Shown here one piece after another: positions 48,352 through 57,372 of a stretch of 64,000 nucleotides of DNA. The DNA comes from Hyphobacterium sp. SN044 (GTDB lineage: Bacteria > Pseudomonadota > Alphaproteobacteria > Caulobacterales > Maricaulaceae): positions 1 to 64,000 of the forward strand of contig NZ_JAKKUV010000009.1 in NCBI RefSeq assembly GCF_021864465.1, read 5' to 3'. A program made the position numbers and the translations under genes. The notes under the pieces were generated by a model. That model made no database searches. It saw only the letters and a program-made list of their open reading frames with translations, and was not told the origin of the DNA. Numbering within the stretch: position 1 is the first letter of the stretch; every line of letters begins with the position of its first letter.

Positions 48352-50547
48352 ATGAAACATTTCAAGATCGACATCGATTCAGACGGCATCGCGCTGGTCA
48401 CCTTCGACAGCCCGGGCCGGTCGATGAATGTCCTGTCCGGCGAGGTGATCGCCGAGGTGCAGGAATTCACCAGGAAGATCGCCAGCGACGACGCCATCAA
48501 GGGCGCGGTCATCACTTCGGGCAAGCAGGGCAGCTTCTGCGCCGGGGCGGACCTGTCGGAACTCGGCGGCGGCATGGCCGACCTGAAGAACCTCTCCGAG
48601 GACGAGGCCAAGCAGAAGCTGTTCGACATGGCATTCGCGCTCAACGCGACGCTGCGCCAGCTGGAAACCTGCGGCAAGCCCATCGCCGCGGCGATCAACG
48701 GCATTGCGCTGGGCGGCGGCTTCGAAGTGACGCTGGCCTGCCACTACCGCGTCATGGCCGACCACCCGAAGGTGAAGCTGGGTTTGCCCGAAGCGCTCGT
48801 CGGCGTCCTGCCGGGCGGCGGCGGCACGCAGCGTCTGCCGCGCCTCGTCGGTGTCATGAACGCCGCGCCCATCATGCTGCAGGGCAAGCAGTTCGACGGT
48901 GCCACGGCGCTGCAGCAGGGCCTCGTCCAGGCCGTCGTGCCGATGGACCAGATCGTCGCCAAGGCGAAGGAGCTGGTGAAGGAAAACCCGCTTCAGTCGA
49001 AGCAGCCCTGGGACGGCGACAAGTTCAAGATCCCCGGAGGCGCGGTCTACACGCCGCAAGGCATGCAGGTGTTCGGCGCGGCCAATCCGATGCTGCGCAA
49101 GGAGACCTGGGGCAATTACCCAGCCCAACGCTACATCCTGTCCTGCGTTTATGAAGGCCTGCAGGTGCCGATCGATGCGGGGCTCCGGATCGAGAGCCGG
49201 TATTTCACCAAGCTGCTGATGCGGCCGGAAAGCCGCAACATGATCCGCTCGCTCTTCCTGTCGAAGCAGGCGCTGGAAAAGGGCGGCCGCCGCCCCGCCG
49301 GTCAGGAGAAGGAAGAGGTCAAGCGCATTGCCGTGATCGGTGCCGGCTTCATGGGCGCAGGCATCACCACGGTCTCGGCGCAGGCCGGGATCGAGGTCGT
49401 CCTGATCGATGTCAGCCAGGAAGGTGCCGACAAGGGCAAGAAGCACGCGACGGACTTCTTCGAGAAGGGCGTGAAGCGCGGCAAGCTGACCGCCGAGAAG
49501 GCGCAGAAGCTGGCCGACCTCATCACTCCGACGACCGACTATTCCCTGCTGAAGGATGTCGATCTCGTCATCGAGGCGGTGTTCGAGGACAGCGAGCTGA
49601 AGCACAAGATCACGAAGATGGCCGAGGAACACATGCCGGCCGATGCGATCTTCGGCTCGAACACCTCGACCATTCCGATCACCTCGCTCGCCAAGGCGTC
49701 GTCGCGGCCGGAGAATTTCATCGGCGTGCACTTCTTCTCGCCGGTCGAGAAGATGATGCTGGTCGAACTGATCGTCGGCGAGAAGACCGGCGACCGCGCG
49801 GTCTCGCTGTGCATCGACTATGTCGCGAAGATCAAGAAAACCCCGATCGTCGTCGCCGATACGCGCGGATTCTACGCCAATCGCTGCGTCATGCGCTATA
49901 TCGAGCAGGGCATGGCGATGCTGTCGGAAGGCTATCTGCCGGCGCTGATCGAGAATGGTGCCAAGGCCGCCGGCATGCCGGTTGGTCCGCTCTCGCTGCA
50001 GGACGAGGTCGCCATCGATCTCGGCTACAAGGTGCTGCAGCAGACCAAGCGCGACCTGGGGCCGGACTACAATCCGGGACCGACCGAGCCGATCATCACC
50101 GGCATGTATGAAGCCCAGCGCTATGGCCGCAAGAACGGCAAGGGCTTCTACGTCTACACCGACAGTGGCAAGCATCTCTGGCAGGAACTCGGCCAGTTCG
50201 CCGTCAACGGCGTCCTGCCGATGGAGGACCAGCCCTCGCTGCAGCTGATCAAGGACCGCATTCTCTACGCCCAGGCGATCGAGGCGGCGCGGACCATGGC
50301 TGAAGGCATCGTGGAAGACCCGCGTGAGGCCGATGTCGGCTCGATCCTGGGCTGGGGCTTCGCGCCCTATACCGGCGGCGTCCTGTCCTTCATCGACACG
50401 GTCGGCGTGGCGAATTTCGTGACCCGCGCCGACGAGCTGGCCGCCAAGTATGGCGACCCGTTCAAGGTGCCGGACCTGATGCGCGAAATGGCCCGGAAGG
50501 GCGAAAGCTTCTACGGCCGTTTCGGCAAGGACAAGGCGGCGGCGTAA
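48352..50547 (+). CDS. fadJ: Bifunctional enoyl-CoA hydratase/3-hydroxyacyl-CoA dehydrogenase
   Basis: A 731-residue multifunctional beta-oxidation protein. The N-terminal crotonase domain has SFCAGADLSELGG (oxyanion hole), NGIALGGGFE and LPEALVGVLPGGGG. The C-terminal dehydrogenase has the NAD fold AVIGAGFMGAGIT (about 326), SNTSTIPI, HFFSPVEKMMLVE and the HAD C-terminal domain. It hydrates enoyl-CoA and oxidises the 3-hydroxyacyl product, feeding the thiolase encoded just upstream. It could equally be called fadB. Confidence 0.93.
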   Translation: MKHFKIDIDSDGIALVTFDSPGRSMNVLSGEVIAEVQEFTRKIASDDAIKGAVITSGKQGSFCAGADLSELGGGMADLKNLSEDEAKQKLFDMAFALNATLRQLETCGKPIAAAINGIALGGGFEVTLACHYRVMADHPKVKLGLPEALVGVLPGGGGTQRLPRLVGVMNAAPIMLQGKQFDGATALQQGLVQAVVPMDQIVAKAKELVKENPLQSKQPWDGDKFKIPGGAVYTPQGMQVFGAANPMLRKETWGNYPAQRYILSCVYEGLQVPIDAGLRIESRYFTKLLMRPESRNMIRSLFLSKQALEKGGRRPAGQEKEEVKRIAVIGAGFMGAGITTVSAQAGIEVVLIDVSQEGADKGKKHATDFFEKGVKRGKLTAEKAQKLADLITPTTDYSLLKDVDLVIEAVFEDSELKHKITKMAEEHMPADAIFGSNTSTIPITSLAKASSRPENFIGVHFFSPVEKMMLVELIVGEKTGDRAVSLCIDYVAKIKKTPIVVADTRGFYANRCVMRYIEQGMAMLSEGYLPALIENGAKAAGMPVGPLSLQDEVAIDLGYKVLQQTKRDLGPDYNPGPTEPIITGMYEAQRYGRKNGKGFYVYTDSGKHLWQELGQFAVNGVLPMEDQPSLQLIKDRILYAQAIEAARTMAEGIVEDPREADVGSILGWGFAPYTGGVLSFIDTVGVANFVTRADELAAKYGDPFKVPDLMREMARKGESFYGRFGKDKAAA

Positions 50548-50574
50548 GGGCCGCGAGCCGTTAAACCTTCGACG

Positions 50575-50646
50575 GTCCCCGGTTTTGCGTCGCGAAGACC
50601 GGGGTCCGGACTGGATCCCGGATCGGCTTCGCCGTCCGGGAACCGT
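50575..50646. repeat. Palindromic intergenic repeat (two hairpins)
   Basis: Two stem-loops, CCCGGT/ACCGGG and CCCGGA/TCCGGG with an inner GGC-TTC-GCC, lie between the convergent FadJ gene and the gene at 50709. The GGTCCGGACTGGATCCCGG style is a frequent alphaproteobacterial intergenic repeat. It may end transcription on both strands. Confidence 0.65.
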
Positions 50647-50708
50647 CAATGTGGAAAGAAGGCCTGCCCTGAGGAGCCGCACGGCGGCGTCTCGAAGGGC
50701 GGGCCTTT

Positions 50709-51320
50709 TCATTGCGGTGGTGTTTCGCTCGCCTCTTCCTCATCGCGCAGCCTTGTGCGCTGCTTTCGAAGGCTGTCGGGATAATTCTCGGTATCGCCGT
50801 ATTCGAGGAAGGCGGGATAGCGCTTGTGCGTACCCTTGATGCGCTCGGCGTGCTTGATGGGGCACCAGTATTGCTCGGTGCGCGAGGCGATTTCCTGGAC
50901 ATAGGCGAGCACACCGTTGGCATAGGAGCAGTAGAGGCAGTTCAGCTTCTGCATCCAGTTCAGATAGGCCAGCCGGTGGCGGTCGAAGACGAGATAGTCG
51001 CGCCGTTTCACCTGCCGCAACCCGTAGACCCGGAAGCAGATCGCCTGAAACAGGCTGGCGACGGCGTCGAGCAGGGCGATCGGTACGAGGACGGCGTAGA
51101 TGAAGGGCGAGGTCAGGATTTCGAGAAAGCCCGACTGCGCCAGAAAGCGCCCGACGGAGATTTTCATGGCCCGTTGCCGTTCCTTCACGGCCTCGGTGAA
51201 GCGGGCGCGGCCTTCGGTGAAGCGGTAGCCAAGCTCGCGCCGCCGCGCGATCAGCTCGGTTTCCAGTTCTTCCTCGAGCGCCCGGATATGGGCGATCAGG
51301 TCATTGATGTCGCGGGCCAT
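50709..51320 (-). CDS. Conserved-looking hypothetical protein with one or two membrane segments
   Basis: A 203-residue protein. An N-terminal coiled-coil (HIRALEEELETELIARRREL) leads to a hydrophobic segment (FIYAVLVPIALLDAVASLFQA), then a Cys/Tyr-rich region (YLNWMQKLNCLYCSYANGV, WCPIKHA). No family name comes to mind with confidence. It is convergent with the FadJ gene and divergent from the amidohydrolase gene. Confidence 0.65.
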   Translation of the reverse strand: MARDINDLIAHIRALEEELETELIARRRELGYRFTEGRARFTEAVKERQRAMKISVGRFLAQSGFLEILTSPFIYAVLVPIALLDAVASLFQAICFRVYGLRQVKRRDYLVFDRHRLAYLNWMQKLNCLYCSYANGVLAYVQEIASRTEQYWCPIKHAERIKGTHKRYPAFLEYGDTENYPDSLRKQRTRLRDEEEASETPPQ

Positions 51321-51476
51321 GGTGATGCCTCCTCCGCCGAACCGGCTCCGGCATCATGGCATGGATTTTCGACCGCGTTGCCGTGGTATCGAGCAGTCTT
51401 GAATCTCACGTGGAATTCATGCGCTGAATTTATCGCCTCCGGTTAGCCTTCCCGCCAAGCCACGGGGAGGTTGCCG

Positions 51477-52976
51477 ATGACGGACTGGATCAAGGCGGAC
51501 AGGAAGGCGAAGGCGCGGCTGACGCGCGAGGGGGATTGGGGCCTGCCGATCCCGACACGGATCGTCTCGAACGGGGAATACACGCCGCCGCCGCAGACCG
51601 AGGACCAGAAGCGGGTCGAGGCCGCGCTGTGGGATATTGCCGGTCAGCTTGCCCCGAAGCATGGCATGGACCGGCGGGCCTTCCTCAGGACCTCGATGGG
51701 GATGGCGGCGGCGTTCGGCGCGCTCAACGCGGTCTTCGGTCCGCTCTATTCGGTCGCCGATGCGGAAATGCAGGACGCCGAGGCCGGGGCCGACATGGCC
51801 GCGCGCTATGCGGGCCAGTTCGTGTTCGACGGTCACCTTCATTTCGTCCATGACGATTACGCTTGGCCGGGCATTCTCGGCTTCCGGAATGCGGCGCGGA
51901 TGATGCAGGCCGAGGGCGTGCCGCAGCGCGACCCGGATTTCTCCGACGTGAAGTTCGATAACTTCGTGAAGGAGGTCTATTTCGACAGCGACACGACGGT
52001 CGGGATCATCTCCACTGCGACCTCCGACGACCCGGCCCGCGAGTTTCTGACCAACGCCCACATCGCCCGCGACACGGCGCGGCTGAATGCAGCGGCGGGG
52101 TCGCGCCGGCTGCTCGGCCATGCCGCCTTCCACCCGGGCACGCCGGGCTGGATGGACGAACTCGACGAGGCGATCGAGGTGCATCGCCCCGCCAGCTGGA
52201 AGGGCTATACGATCGGCGATCCGCTGACCCCGGCCTCGCAATACCCCTGGCGGCTGGACGACGAAGAGCTGGTCTATCCGGCCTATGAGAAGATGGTTCG
52301 CGCCGGGATCAGGAATGTGTGCATCCACAAGGGGCTGATGCCCGCCGACTACGCCACGCGTATGCCCGATCTGTGGGAGCACGCGGCGGTGACCGATGTC
52401 GGCAAGGCGGCACAGGACTGGCCGCAGCTGAACTTCATCATCTACCACGCGGCACTGCGGCCCGTGGTGATGTTCGACCCCGGATTCGTCGCGAACTTCG
52501 AGGAGACGGGGCGGATGGAATGGGCGAGCGACCTCGCCGACATCCCGGCGCGCTACGGCGTCAACAATGTCTATGCCGATGTCGGCACCAGTTTCGGTCA
52601 GGGCGCGATCACCCAGCCGCGCCTTGCCGCAGCGCTGATGTCCATTCTCGTCAAGGGTCTGGGCGAAGACCGGGTCGTGTGGGGCTCCGATGCGGTGTGG
52701 TGGGGCTCGCCGCAATGGCAGATCGAGGCCTTCCGCCGGATCGAGGTGCCGGAGGATTTGCAGGAGCGGTTCGCCCTGCCCGCACTCGGCGCCGGCGACG
52801 GGCCGCTGAAGACGAAGATCTTCGGCACGAATTCCGCCGACCTCTACGGTTTCTCCGAAGCAGAGCGCACGGTCGCGCACTATGCCAATGACCGGATGAG
52901 CGCGCACAAGGCGGAATACCGCGCCGCCGGGGCCGAACCGTCGAACGCTGTCTACGGCTTCATTCACGACAGTTGA
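51477..52976 (+). CDS. Amidohydrolase-family protein with internal twin-arginine segment
   Basis: About 499 residues from the ATG at 51477 (GGGGAGG upstream; a TTG at 51471 is in frame). The body matches the TIM-barrel amidohydrolase superfamily: DGHLHF (metal ligands near H120 and H122), IIYHAALRPVV, and VVWGSDAVWWGSPQWQIEA with the late Asp. A Tat-like signal, RRAFLRTSMGMAAAFGAL, lies at residues 66-83 rather than at the N-terminus, so export may need a different start or cleavage. The substrate is unknown. Confidence 0.8.
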   Translation: MTDWIKADRKAKARLTREGDWGLPIPTRIVSNGEYTPPPQTEDQKRVEAALWDIAGQLAPKHGMDRRAFLRTSMGMAAAFGALNAVFGPLYSVADAEMQDAEAGADMAARYAGQFVFDGHLHFVHDDYAWPGILGFRNAARMMQAEGVPQRDPDFSDVKFDNFVKEVYFDSDTTVGIISTATSDDPAREFLTNAHIARDTARLNAAAGSRRLLGHAAFHPGTPGWMDELDEAIEVHRPASWKGYTIGDPLTPASQYPWRLDDEELVYPAYEKMVRAGIRNVCIHKGLMPADYATRMPDLWEHAAVTDVGKAAQDWPQLNFIIYHAALRPVVMFDPGFVANFEETGRMEWASDLADIPARYGVNNVYADVGTSFGQGAITQPRLAAALMSILVKGLGEDRVVWGSDAVWWGSPQWQIEAFRRIEVPEDLQERFALPALGAGDGPLKTKIFGTNSADLYGFSEAERTVAHYANDRMSAHKAEYRAAGAEPSNAVYGFIHDS

Positions 52977-53032
52977 CGGAACAGGCATGCCGGGCCGGGC
53001 GTTTTCTCCTTGAGTCACAAAGGAGGAGTGTC

Positions 53033-53494
53033 ATGGCTGACCGATTTGATGGCCCCGATGCCGCCCCGAATCCCGACGAGTCGGAAATTTTCGATGAGGA
53101 CAAGCATGGCGGCCTGACCGACCAGCGCCGCCCCGAGGCGGGCAAGGGATACGCGCCCGTCGATGAAAGCATTTCCGGGCGTCAGGGCGAGCGTTTCGAC
53201 GAGACCGTTCCCGCAGACGCCGCGGAGCGCGCCGGACGCGATCGCGGTGCCGCGGCGGGTGAGGGTGCCGAACTGAACGGCGTCCAGACCGAAAGCGAAA
53301 CCGAAGCGGCGCTCGAACGCGCTGCGAACAACAATACGCCCGAAGACAAGCCGAAAGACCCGAAGCAGGACCGCGGCGATGTCGACGAGGCGCTGGAAGA
53401 GACCTTCCCGGCCTCGGACCCGCCGGCCTGGTCGCCGGGTACAGCCGAGCCGTCCAACCTCGAAAACCCCGAGGACAATGAGAAAGAGAAATGA
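53033..53494 (+). CDS. Small acidic, low-complexity hypothetical protein
   Basis: A 153-residue, highly charged and probably disordered protein from the ATG at 53033 (AGGAGG upstream). It is rich in Glu, Asp, Ala and Pro. It ends with DVDEALEETFPASDPPAWS, a segment that I have seen in other small alphaproteobacterial proteins of unknown function. No signal peptide or cysteine. It may be a stress-related or hydration-type protein; this is a guess from composition. A strong terminator follows. Confidence 0.65.
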   Translation: MADRFDGPDAAPNPDESEIFDEDKHGGLTDQRRPEAGKGYAPVDESISGRQGERFDETVPADAAERAGRDRGAAAGEGAELNGVQTESETEAALERAANNNTPEDKPKDPKQDRGDVDEALEETFPASDPPAWSPGTAEPSNLENPEDNEKEK

Positions 53495-53499
53495 GTTGA

Positions 53500-53529
53500 A
53501 GCCCGCCGTCCCGGCGGGCTTTCGCTTTT
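53500..53529 (+). terminator. Rho-independent terminator
   Basis: A 9-bp GC stem AGCCCGCCG/CGGCGGGCT with a 3-base loop is followed by TTCGCTTTT. It lies 6 bases after the stop of the acidic protein gene at 53494. Confidence 0.85.
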
Positions 53530-53587
53530 GCATGACATGCGAATGCATCCCGGCTAATCAGCGTCATCGCGCCGTATCGTTTCCGGG

Positions 53588-54487
53588 ATGACACAAATGG
53601 ATCGCATCGATTCCCTCCGCCTGTTCGCGGCCGTGGCCGAGCTTGGCAGTTTCACGAAAGCGGCCGAGCGCGAAGGCATGACGCCGGGTGCGGCCTCGAA
53701 ACAGATCACGGCGCTCGAAACCCGGATGCAGGCGCGCCTGCTGGAACGCACGACGCGGTCCGTGCGCCTGACCGATGCGGGGTCGGCCCTGCTCGAACGC
53801 GTGCGGCCCTGGCTGGCGGAGTACGAGGCGCTGGAAAGCGGACTGGCCGAAGACAATTCCGCGCCTGTCGGGCTCTTGCGCGTCTCCGCCCCCGTGGATT
53901 TCGGCGCGCGGCGGCTGATGAAGCCGGTGTCGGACTTCATGGCGAAATGGCCGGGAGTGGAAGTGCGGATGTCGCTCAGCGACCGCATGGTCGACCTGGT
54001 CGACGAAGGCTTCGATGTCGCCGTGCGGATCGGCCAGCTTGCGGATTCAACCCTGATCGCCAAGCGGCTCGCTGCCGCCTGCATGACGATCGTTGCTTCG
54101 CCCGCCTATCTCAAATCCGCCGGTGCGCCGGAAACGCCGGAAGACCTGGCGCGGCATGACTGTATCATCGACCGCAACAAGCCGGCCCCGCAGCAATGGA
54201 ATTTCACGCGTGACGGCAAGACGACCGAGGTCCGCATCAAGGGGCGGCTGACGCTCAACGGTGCGACCGCCGCAGTGGAGGCTGCCGCCCAGGGTGTCGG
54301 GATTGCCTGCTCGCCCTTATGGGCCGCGCGCGAGGCGATGGAACAGGGGCGCGTGGTGCGCATCCTGCCCGACTGGGAGCCCGATCACCGCGATCTCTGG
54401 GCGGTCTATCCGTCCAGCCGCTATCTCGCCCGGCGCGTGCGCCTCTTCGTCGATCACCTGGCGGCGTCGTTCGGAGACACCGTCTAG
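53588..54487 (+). CDS. LysR-family transcription regulator
   Basis: A 299-residue LysR regulator: N-terminal winged helix (RIDSLRLFAAVAELGSFTKAAEREG, then GAASKQITALETRMQARLLERT) and a substrate-binding effector domain (GLLRVSAPVDFGARRLMKP). The effector domain resembles the CrgA/AaeR-type group. It is convergent with the FAD monooxygenase gene, sharing CTAG at 54484-54487. The target is not evident. Confidence 0.92.
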   Translation: MTQMDRIDSLRLFAAVAELGSFTKAAEREGMTPGAASKQITALETRMQARLLERTTRSVRLTDAGSALLERVRPWLAEYEALESGLAEDNSAPVGLLRVSAPVDFGARRLMKPVSDFMAKWPGVEVRMSLSDRMVDLVDEGFDVAVRIGQLADSTLIAKRLAAACMTIVASPAYLKSAGAPETPEDLARHDCIIDRNKPAPQQWNFTRDGKTTEVRIKGRLTLNGATAAVEAAAQGVGIACSPLWAAREAMEQGRVVRILPDWEPDHRDLWAVYPSSRYLARRVRLFVDHLAASFGDTV

Positions 54488-55686
54488 AACCGGTGGCCGC
54501 CCCAGGGCGGCATGGCCCCGCGCCCGGTCAGGGTCGCGGCCATGATGTTGCGCACGAGGGGCAGGCGCGAAAGCGGCCCGAAGAGCAAATCCCGCCAGAA
54601 GGCGAGAAAGCCCGAGCGGCTCTGGAATAGCGGGGTCAGCGCCCAGCTCGCCCAGTTATAGAATCGCGTCGTCGGTCGACGTTTGGTTTCAAACCGGCTC
54701 AGCACGGCATGGGACACGCGGCCCGGGCCGAGGGCTTCGGTCAGCGCGACCGCGTCGCCAAGCGCCAGATTGGCCCCCTGGCCCAGTTGCGGGCTGGTAC
54801 CGTGCGCGGCATCGCCGACCAGAACGACATTGCCCCTGTGCCAGCGCGAACAGCGCACATCCCGGTAGGTCGCCAGCGAAAAGGCCGACAGGCCTGTCAC
54901 GCCCGCAAGCAGTTCGGCGCTTTCCGGCCAATAGGTCTCGAGCCGCTCGCGGAAGGGTGTGAGGCCTTCGCTGCGCCAGTCCGGCTCTTCTCCGGGACGA
55001 AGCGACCAGAACAGGCTGACCGAGGCGGGCCTGTCGGCGTGTAGCGGGTCGCGGCCCACCGGAAGGATGCCGATCATGACCTCGCAGCGATGATAGACCT
55101 GCGCGAGCTCGGCGGCCTTCGTCCAGCGGCCGTTCGGGTCTTCCAGGACAGCCCAGACCGCGCCCCACGGATAGAGTTTGTCTCGCGCGGTCGGGCAGAC
55201 CGCCCGGCGCAGCGCCGAATGCGCGCCGTCGGCGATCACGGCGAGGTCTGCGGGCGGTGTCTCGCTCCCGTCTGCAAGCCGGAAGCCCGGGTGTTCCGCG
55301 CCGGTGATCCCGTTGATCTCCGCGCCGGTCTCGATCCGGACCCCGGCCTTGATCGCGGCGGTGTGCAGCACGCCGAACAGGCTGGCGCGGTGAATGCCGA
55401 CGCCATACTCCCCGGCTTTCGCCTCCGCATAACGCAGATCCATCACGCGGCGGCCGGGCGGGGTGCGGCCATGGAGCCGCTCGATCCGGGCCCCGGCCTC
55501 CAGCGCTTCCGGCTCAAGCCCCAACTGCCGCAAGGCGTTCAGGCCCGAGGGCTGCAGCAGCAGACCCGCGCCAAGCGGGCGGGCTTCGGCGAAGCGTTCG
55601 TAGACAGTGACGTCATGCCCGGCCCGGGCGAGTCCCGCAGCCGTGGCCAGCCCGGCAATGCCGCATCCCGCGATCGCGATCCTCAC
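54484..55686 (-). CDS. FAD-dependent monooxygenase
   Basis: A 400-residue class A flavin monooxygenase. FAD motifs: IAIAGCGIAGLATAAGL (GxGxxG, residues 2-18), the DG segment (LAVIADGAHSALRR) and VVLVGDAAHGTSPQLGQG (GD motif). It should hydroxylate an aromatic or similar small molecule with NAD(P)H and O2. The neighbouring LysR gene is a possible regulator though convergent. Confidence 0.88.
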   Translation of the reverse strand: MRIAIAGCGIAGLATAAGLARAGHDVTVYERFAEARPLGAGLLLQPSGLNALRQLGLEPEALEAGARIERLHGRTPPGRRVMDLRYAEAKAGEYGVGIHRASLFGVLHTAAIKAGVRIETGAEINGITGAEHPGFRLADGSETPPADLAVIADGAHSALRRAVCPTARDKLYPWGAVWAVLEDPNGRWTKAAELAQVYHRCEVMIGILPVGRDPLHADRPASVSLFWSLRPGEEPDWRSEGLTPFRERLETYWPESAELLAGVTGLSAFSLATYRDVRCSRWHRGNVVLVGDAAHGTSPQLGQGANLALGDAVALTEALGPGRVSHAVLSRFETKRRPTTRFYNWASWALTPLFQSRSGFLAFWRDLLFGPLSRLPLVRNIMAATLTGRGAMPPWGGHRF

Positions 55687-55764
55687 TGGTACATCCCTTG
55701 TGGAAAACCCCGTGGAAAGACTGCGGAGAACCGCGTTCGCAGGCAGTGGGCAAGTCCGGGAGAA

Positions 55765-56433
55765 CTATTCCGCGGGCGGGGTCCAGCGGATCTCGTAGAT
55801 GACCGCATCAGCGAGCACGTCAGCCGGCGGAAGCTCGCCGTCCGGACCCTCATACCCTTCCGGGCTCAGCCAGTAGCCAACCGCCGAATTGCGCGGATCG
55901 AGGCAGACGACATCGCCCGAGCGCTCTTCCGCGCCCGGCCAGCATGTCATGCCCTCGAACCGGGCCTCGCCATAGGTCTGACCGATCCGGCCGGCCGCAT
56001 TGGCGATCTTGCCGGGTTCGCGCACCGCGACGGCGAAGATCAGGTCGGCACCCGGAATGCCCGCGACGACGATGACCGGTTCGCTCGCGCCGCGCGGCAT
56101 GGCCATCGTCACCGGATAGGGCGAGCCCTCGGTTTCAAGCTCGCTTTCGACAAGCTCGTATCCGGGAAGGGCTGCGCCGATCGCTTCGGGTGTGTAAGGC
56201 GTCGCGGGATCGAAGGGGCCGAATTCGCGGACGGTGATTTCCCAGGCCTGGGTCTGGTCGGGTTCGGGGTCGTTGGCGGGGATGTCGCCGGGCGTTTCGG
56301 TTTCCCTGGTCCCGTCCGGCATTCCGGTCAGCGGGCCGAGATCGTCCTCGGCTTCGGGTGTGGCGGGATCGGAACATCCTGTCGCCAGCAGGGCAGCGGC
56401 CGGGATGATCAGGTGCAAGTAGCGTCGCTTCAT
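55765..56433 (-). CDS. Lipoprotein of unknown function (possibly DUF1131-like)
   Basis: About 222 residues from the ATG at 56433, where a lipoprotein signal begins (LHLIIPAAALLATGC, Cys about residue 19); an upstream frame from 56553 has no signal. After an acidic linker (PEAEDDLGPLTGM) comes a beta-rich domain (WEITVREFGPFDPATPYTPEAI). The pattern recalls YfeY/DUF1131 lipoproteins, but I am not certain. It is divergent from another lipoprotein gene, 49 bp away. Confidence 0.65.
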   Translation of the reverse strand: MKRRYLHLIIPAAALLATGCSDPATPEAEDDLGPLTGMPDGTRETETPGDIPANDPEPDQTQAWEITVREFGPFDPATPYTPEAIGAALPGYELVESELETEGSPYPVTMAMPRGASEPVIVVAGIPGADLIFAVAVREPGKIANAAGRIGQTYGEARFEGMTCWPGAEERSGDVVCLDPRNSAVGYWLSPEGYEGPDGELPPADVLADAVIYEIRWTPPAE

Positions 56434-56482
56434 GGCAATATCCTTCTCGGCAGGGACTTCATAGCATTCAGGGGGGATATCC

Positions 56483-57325
56483 ATGAAACACGCAATTGCG
56501 GCGATTGTCGCGGGGTTGACCGTGACGGCTTGTGCCACCACCGGCTCCTCCACCGGGGATCGCGCAGCGATGCCGGCCCCCGCAACCGCGGCGTTCGACT
56601 ATGCGCCGTCGCGCGATGAAGCGCCGCGGATCACGTCCTCGCGCTTCGGCTACGACCTGGCGGGTGAAAATGGCTGGTCCGGCGAGATGCGCTTCATCGA
56701 TGAGGGCGGTGAACCCGTCATCGTGCTGACGCTTTACGGGCCGGACGGCGCACCGACGGCCGCGGAACTCAGCATCGACATGCCCTATCTTGGCAATGGC
56801 ATGCGCAGCTTTTCCGGCGAGACCAATGCCGGCGTACCGGTGCATGTGGCGCTGCAGGCGGGCCCCTGCAGCACGGCGGGGGCGCAGCCGACCCACTATG
56901 CCAGCATCGAGGTCGGGGCATCGGCGATGGAAGGGTGCGCGTCGGAAAACGCCGAGACCGAGCGCTGGTCGCGCGGCCTGATGGGCTATCTCTCCGCGAT
57001 CGATTCCTGTTCGCGGGAAGTCGCGGATGTCGATCACATCACGATGGCGCAGCCGAGCGGCGGCGGCACGGGCGTCCGCATAGCCGACAGGGATGGCCGT
57101 CGCTGGGAATGCACGACGCGCTCCGACGGCACGGTGAATGCCGTGCGGACGCTCGACCCGGCCGACGTGTTACTGGGCGAGGGTGATCCGATCTTCGTGC
57201 GCAGCGACCTGCCGCCGAACGGGCAGGGCTGTTACGCCTACGAGGCCGTGCGCTACGCCGACGGCCGGCTGATCGGGGCGTTCGGCTACGACACGTGTAT
57301 CGGGCCCGGCGGGGCGGTCGGCTGA
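56483..57325 (+). CDS. Lipoprotein of unknown function
   Basis: A 280-residue protein with a lipoprotein signal (IAAIVAGLTVTAC, Cys at about residue 17), a Thr/Ser/Ala-rich linker and a beta-rich domain with several cysteines (GPCSTAG, DSCSREV, CTTRSDG, GCYAYEAV). Disulfides are likely. No family recognised. It may be co-transcribed with the gene at 57373. Confidence 0.65.
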   Translation: MKHAIAAIVAGLTVTACATTGSSTGDRAAMPAPATAAFDYAPSRDEAPRITSSRFGYDLAGENGWSGEMRFIDEGGEPVIVLTLYGPDGAPTAAELSIDMPYLGNGMRSFSGETNAGVPVHVALQAGPCSTAGAQPTHYASIEVGASAMEGCASENAETERWSRGLMGYLSAIDSCSREVADVDHITMAQPSGGGTGVRIADRDGRRWECTTRSDGTVNAVRTLDPADVLLGEGDPIFVRSDLPPNGQGCYAYEAVRYADGRLIGAFGYDTCIGPGGAVG

Positions 57326-57372
57326 CCGTTCGCTTAATCGGGTTTTAACCGGCGCAGCGCAGGCGGGATGCC

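Noticed and set aside
48379-50712. Long open frame antisense to the FadJ gene (777 codons)
   Set aside because: Composition artefact of a high-GC gene; the sense strand has full crotonase and dehydrogenase motifs.
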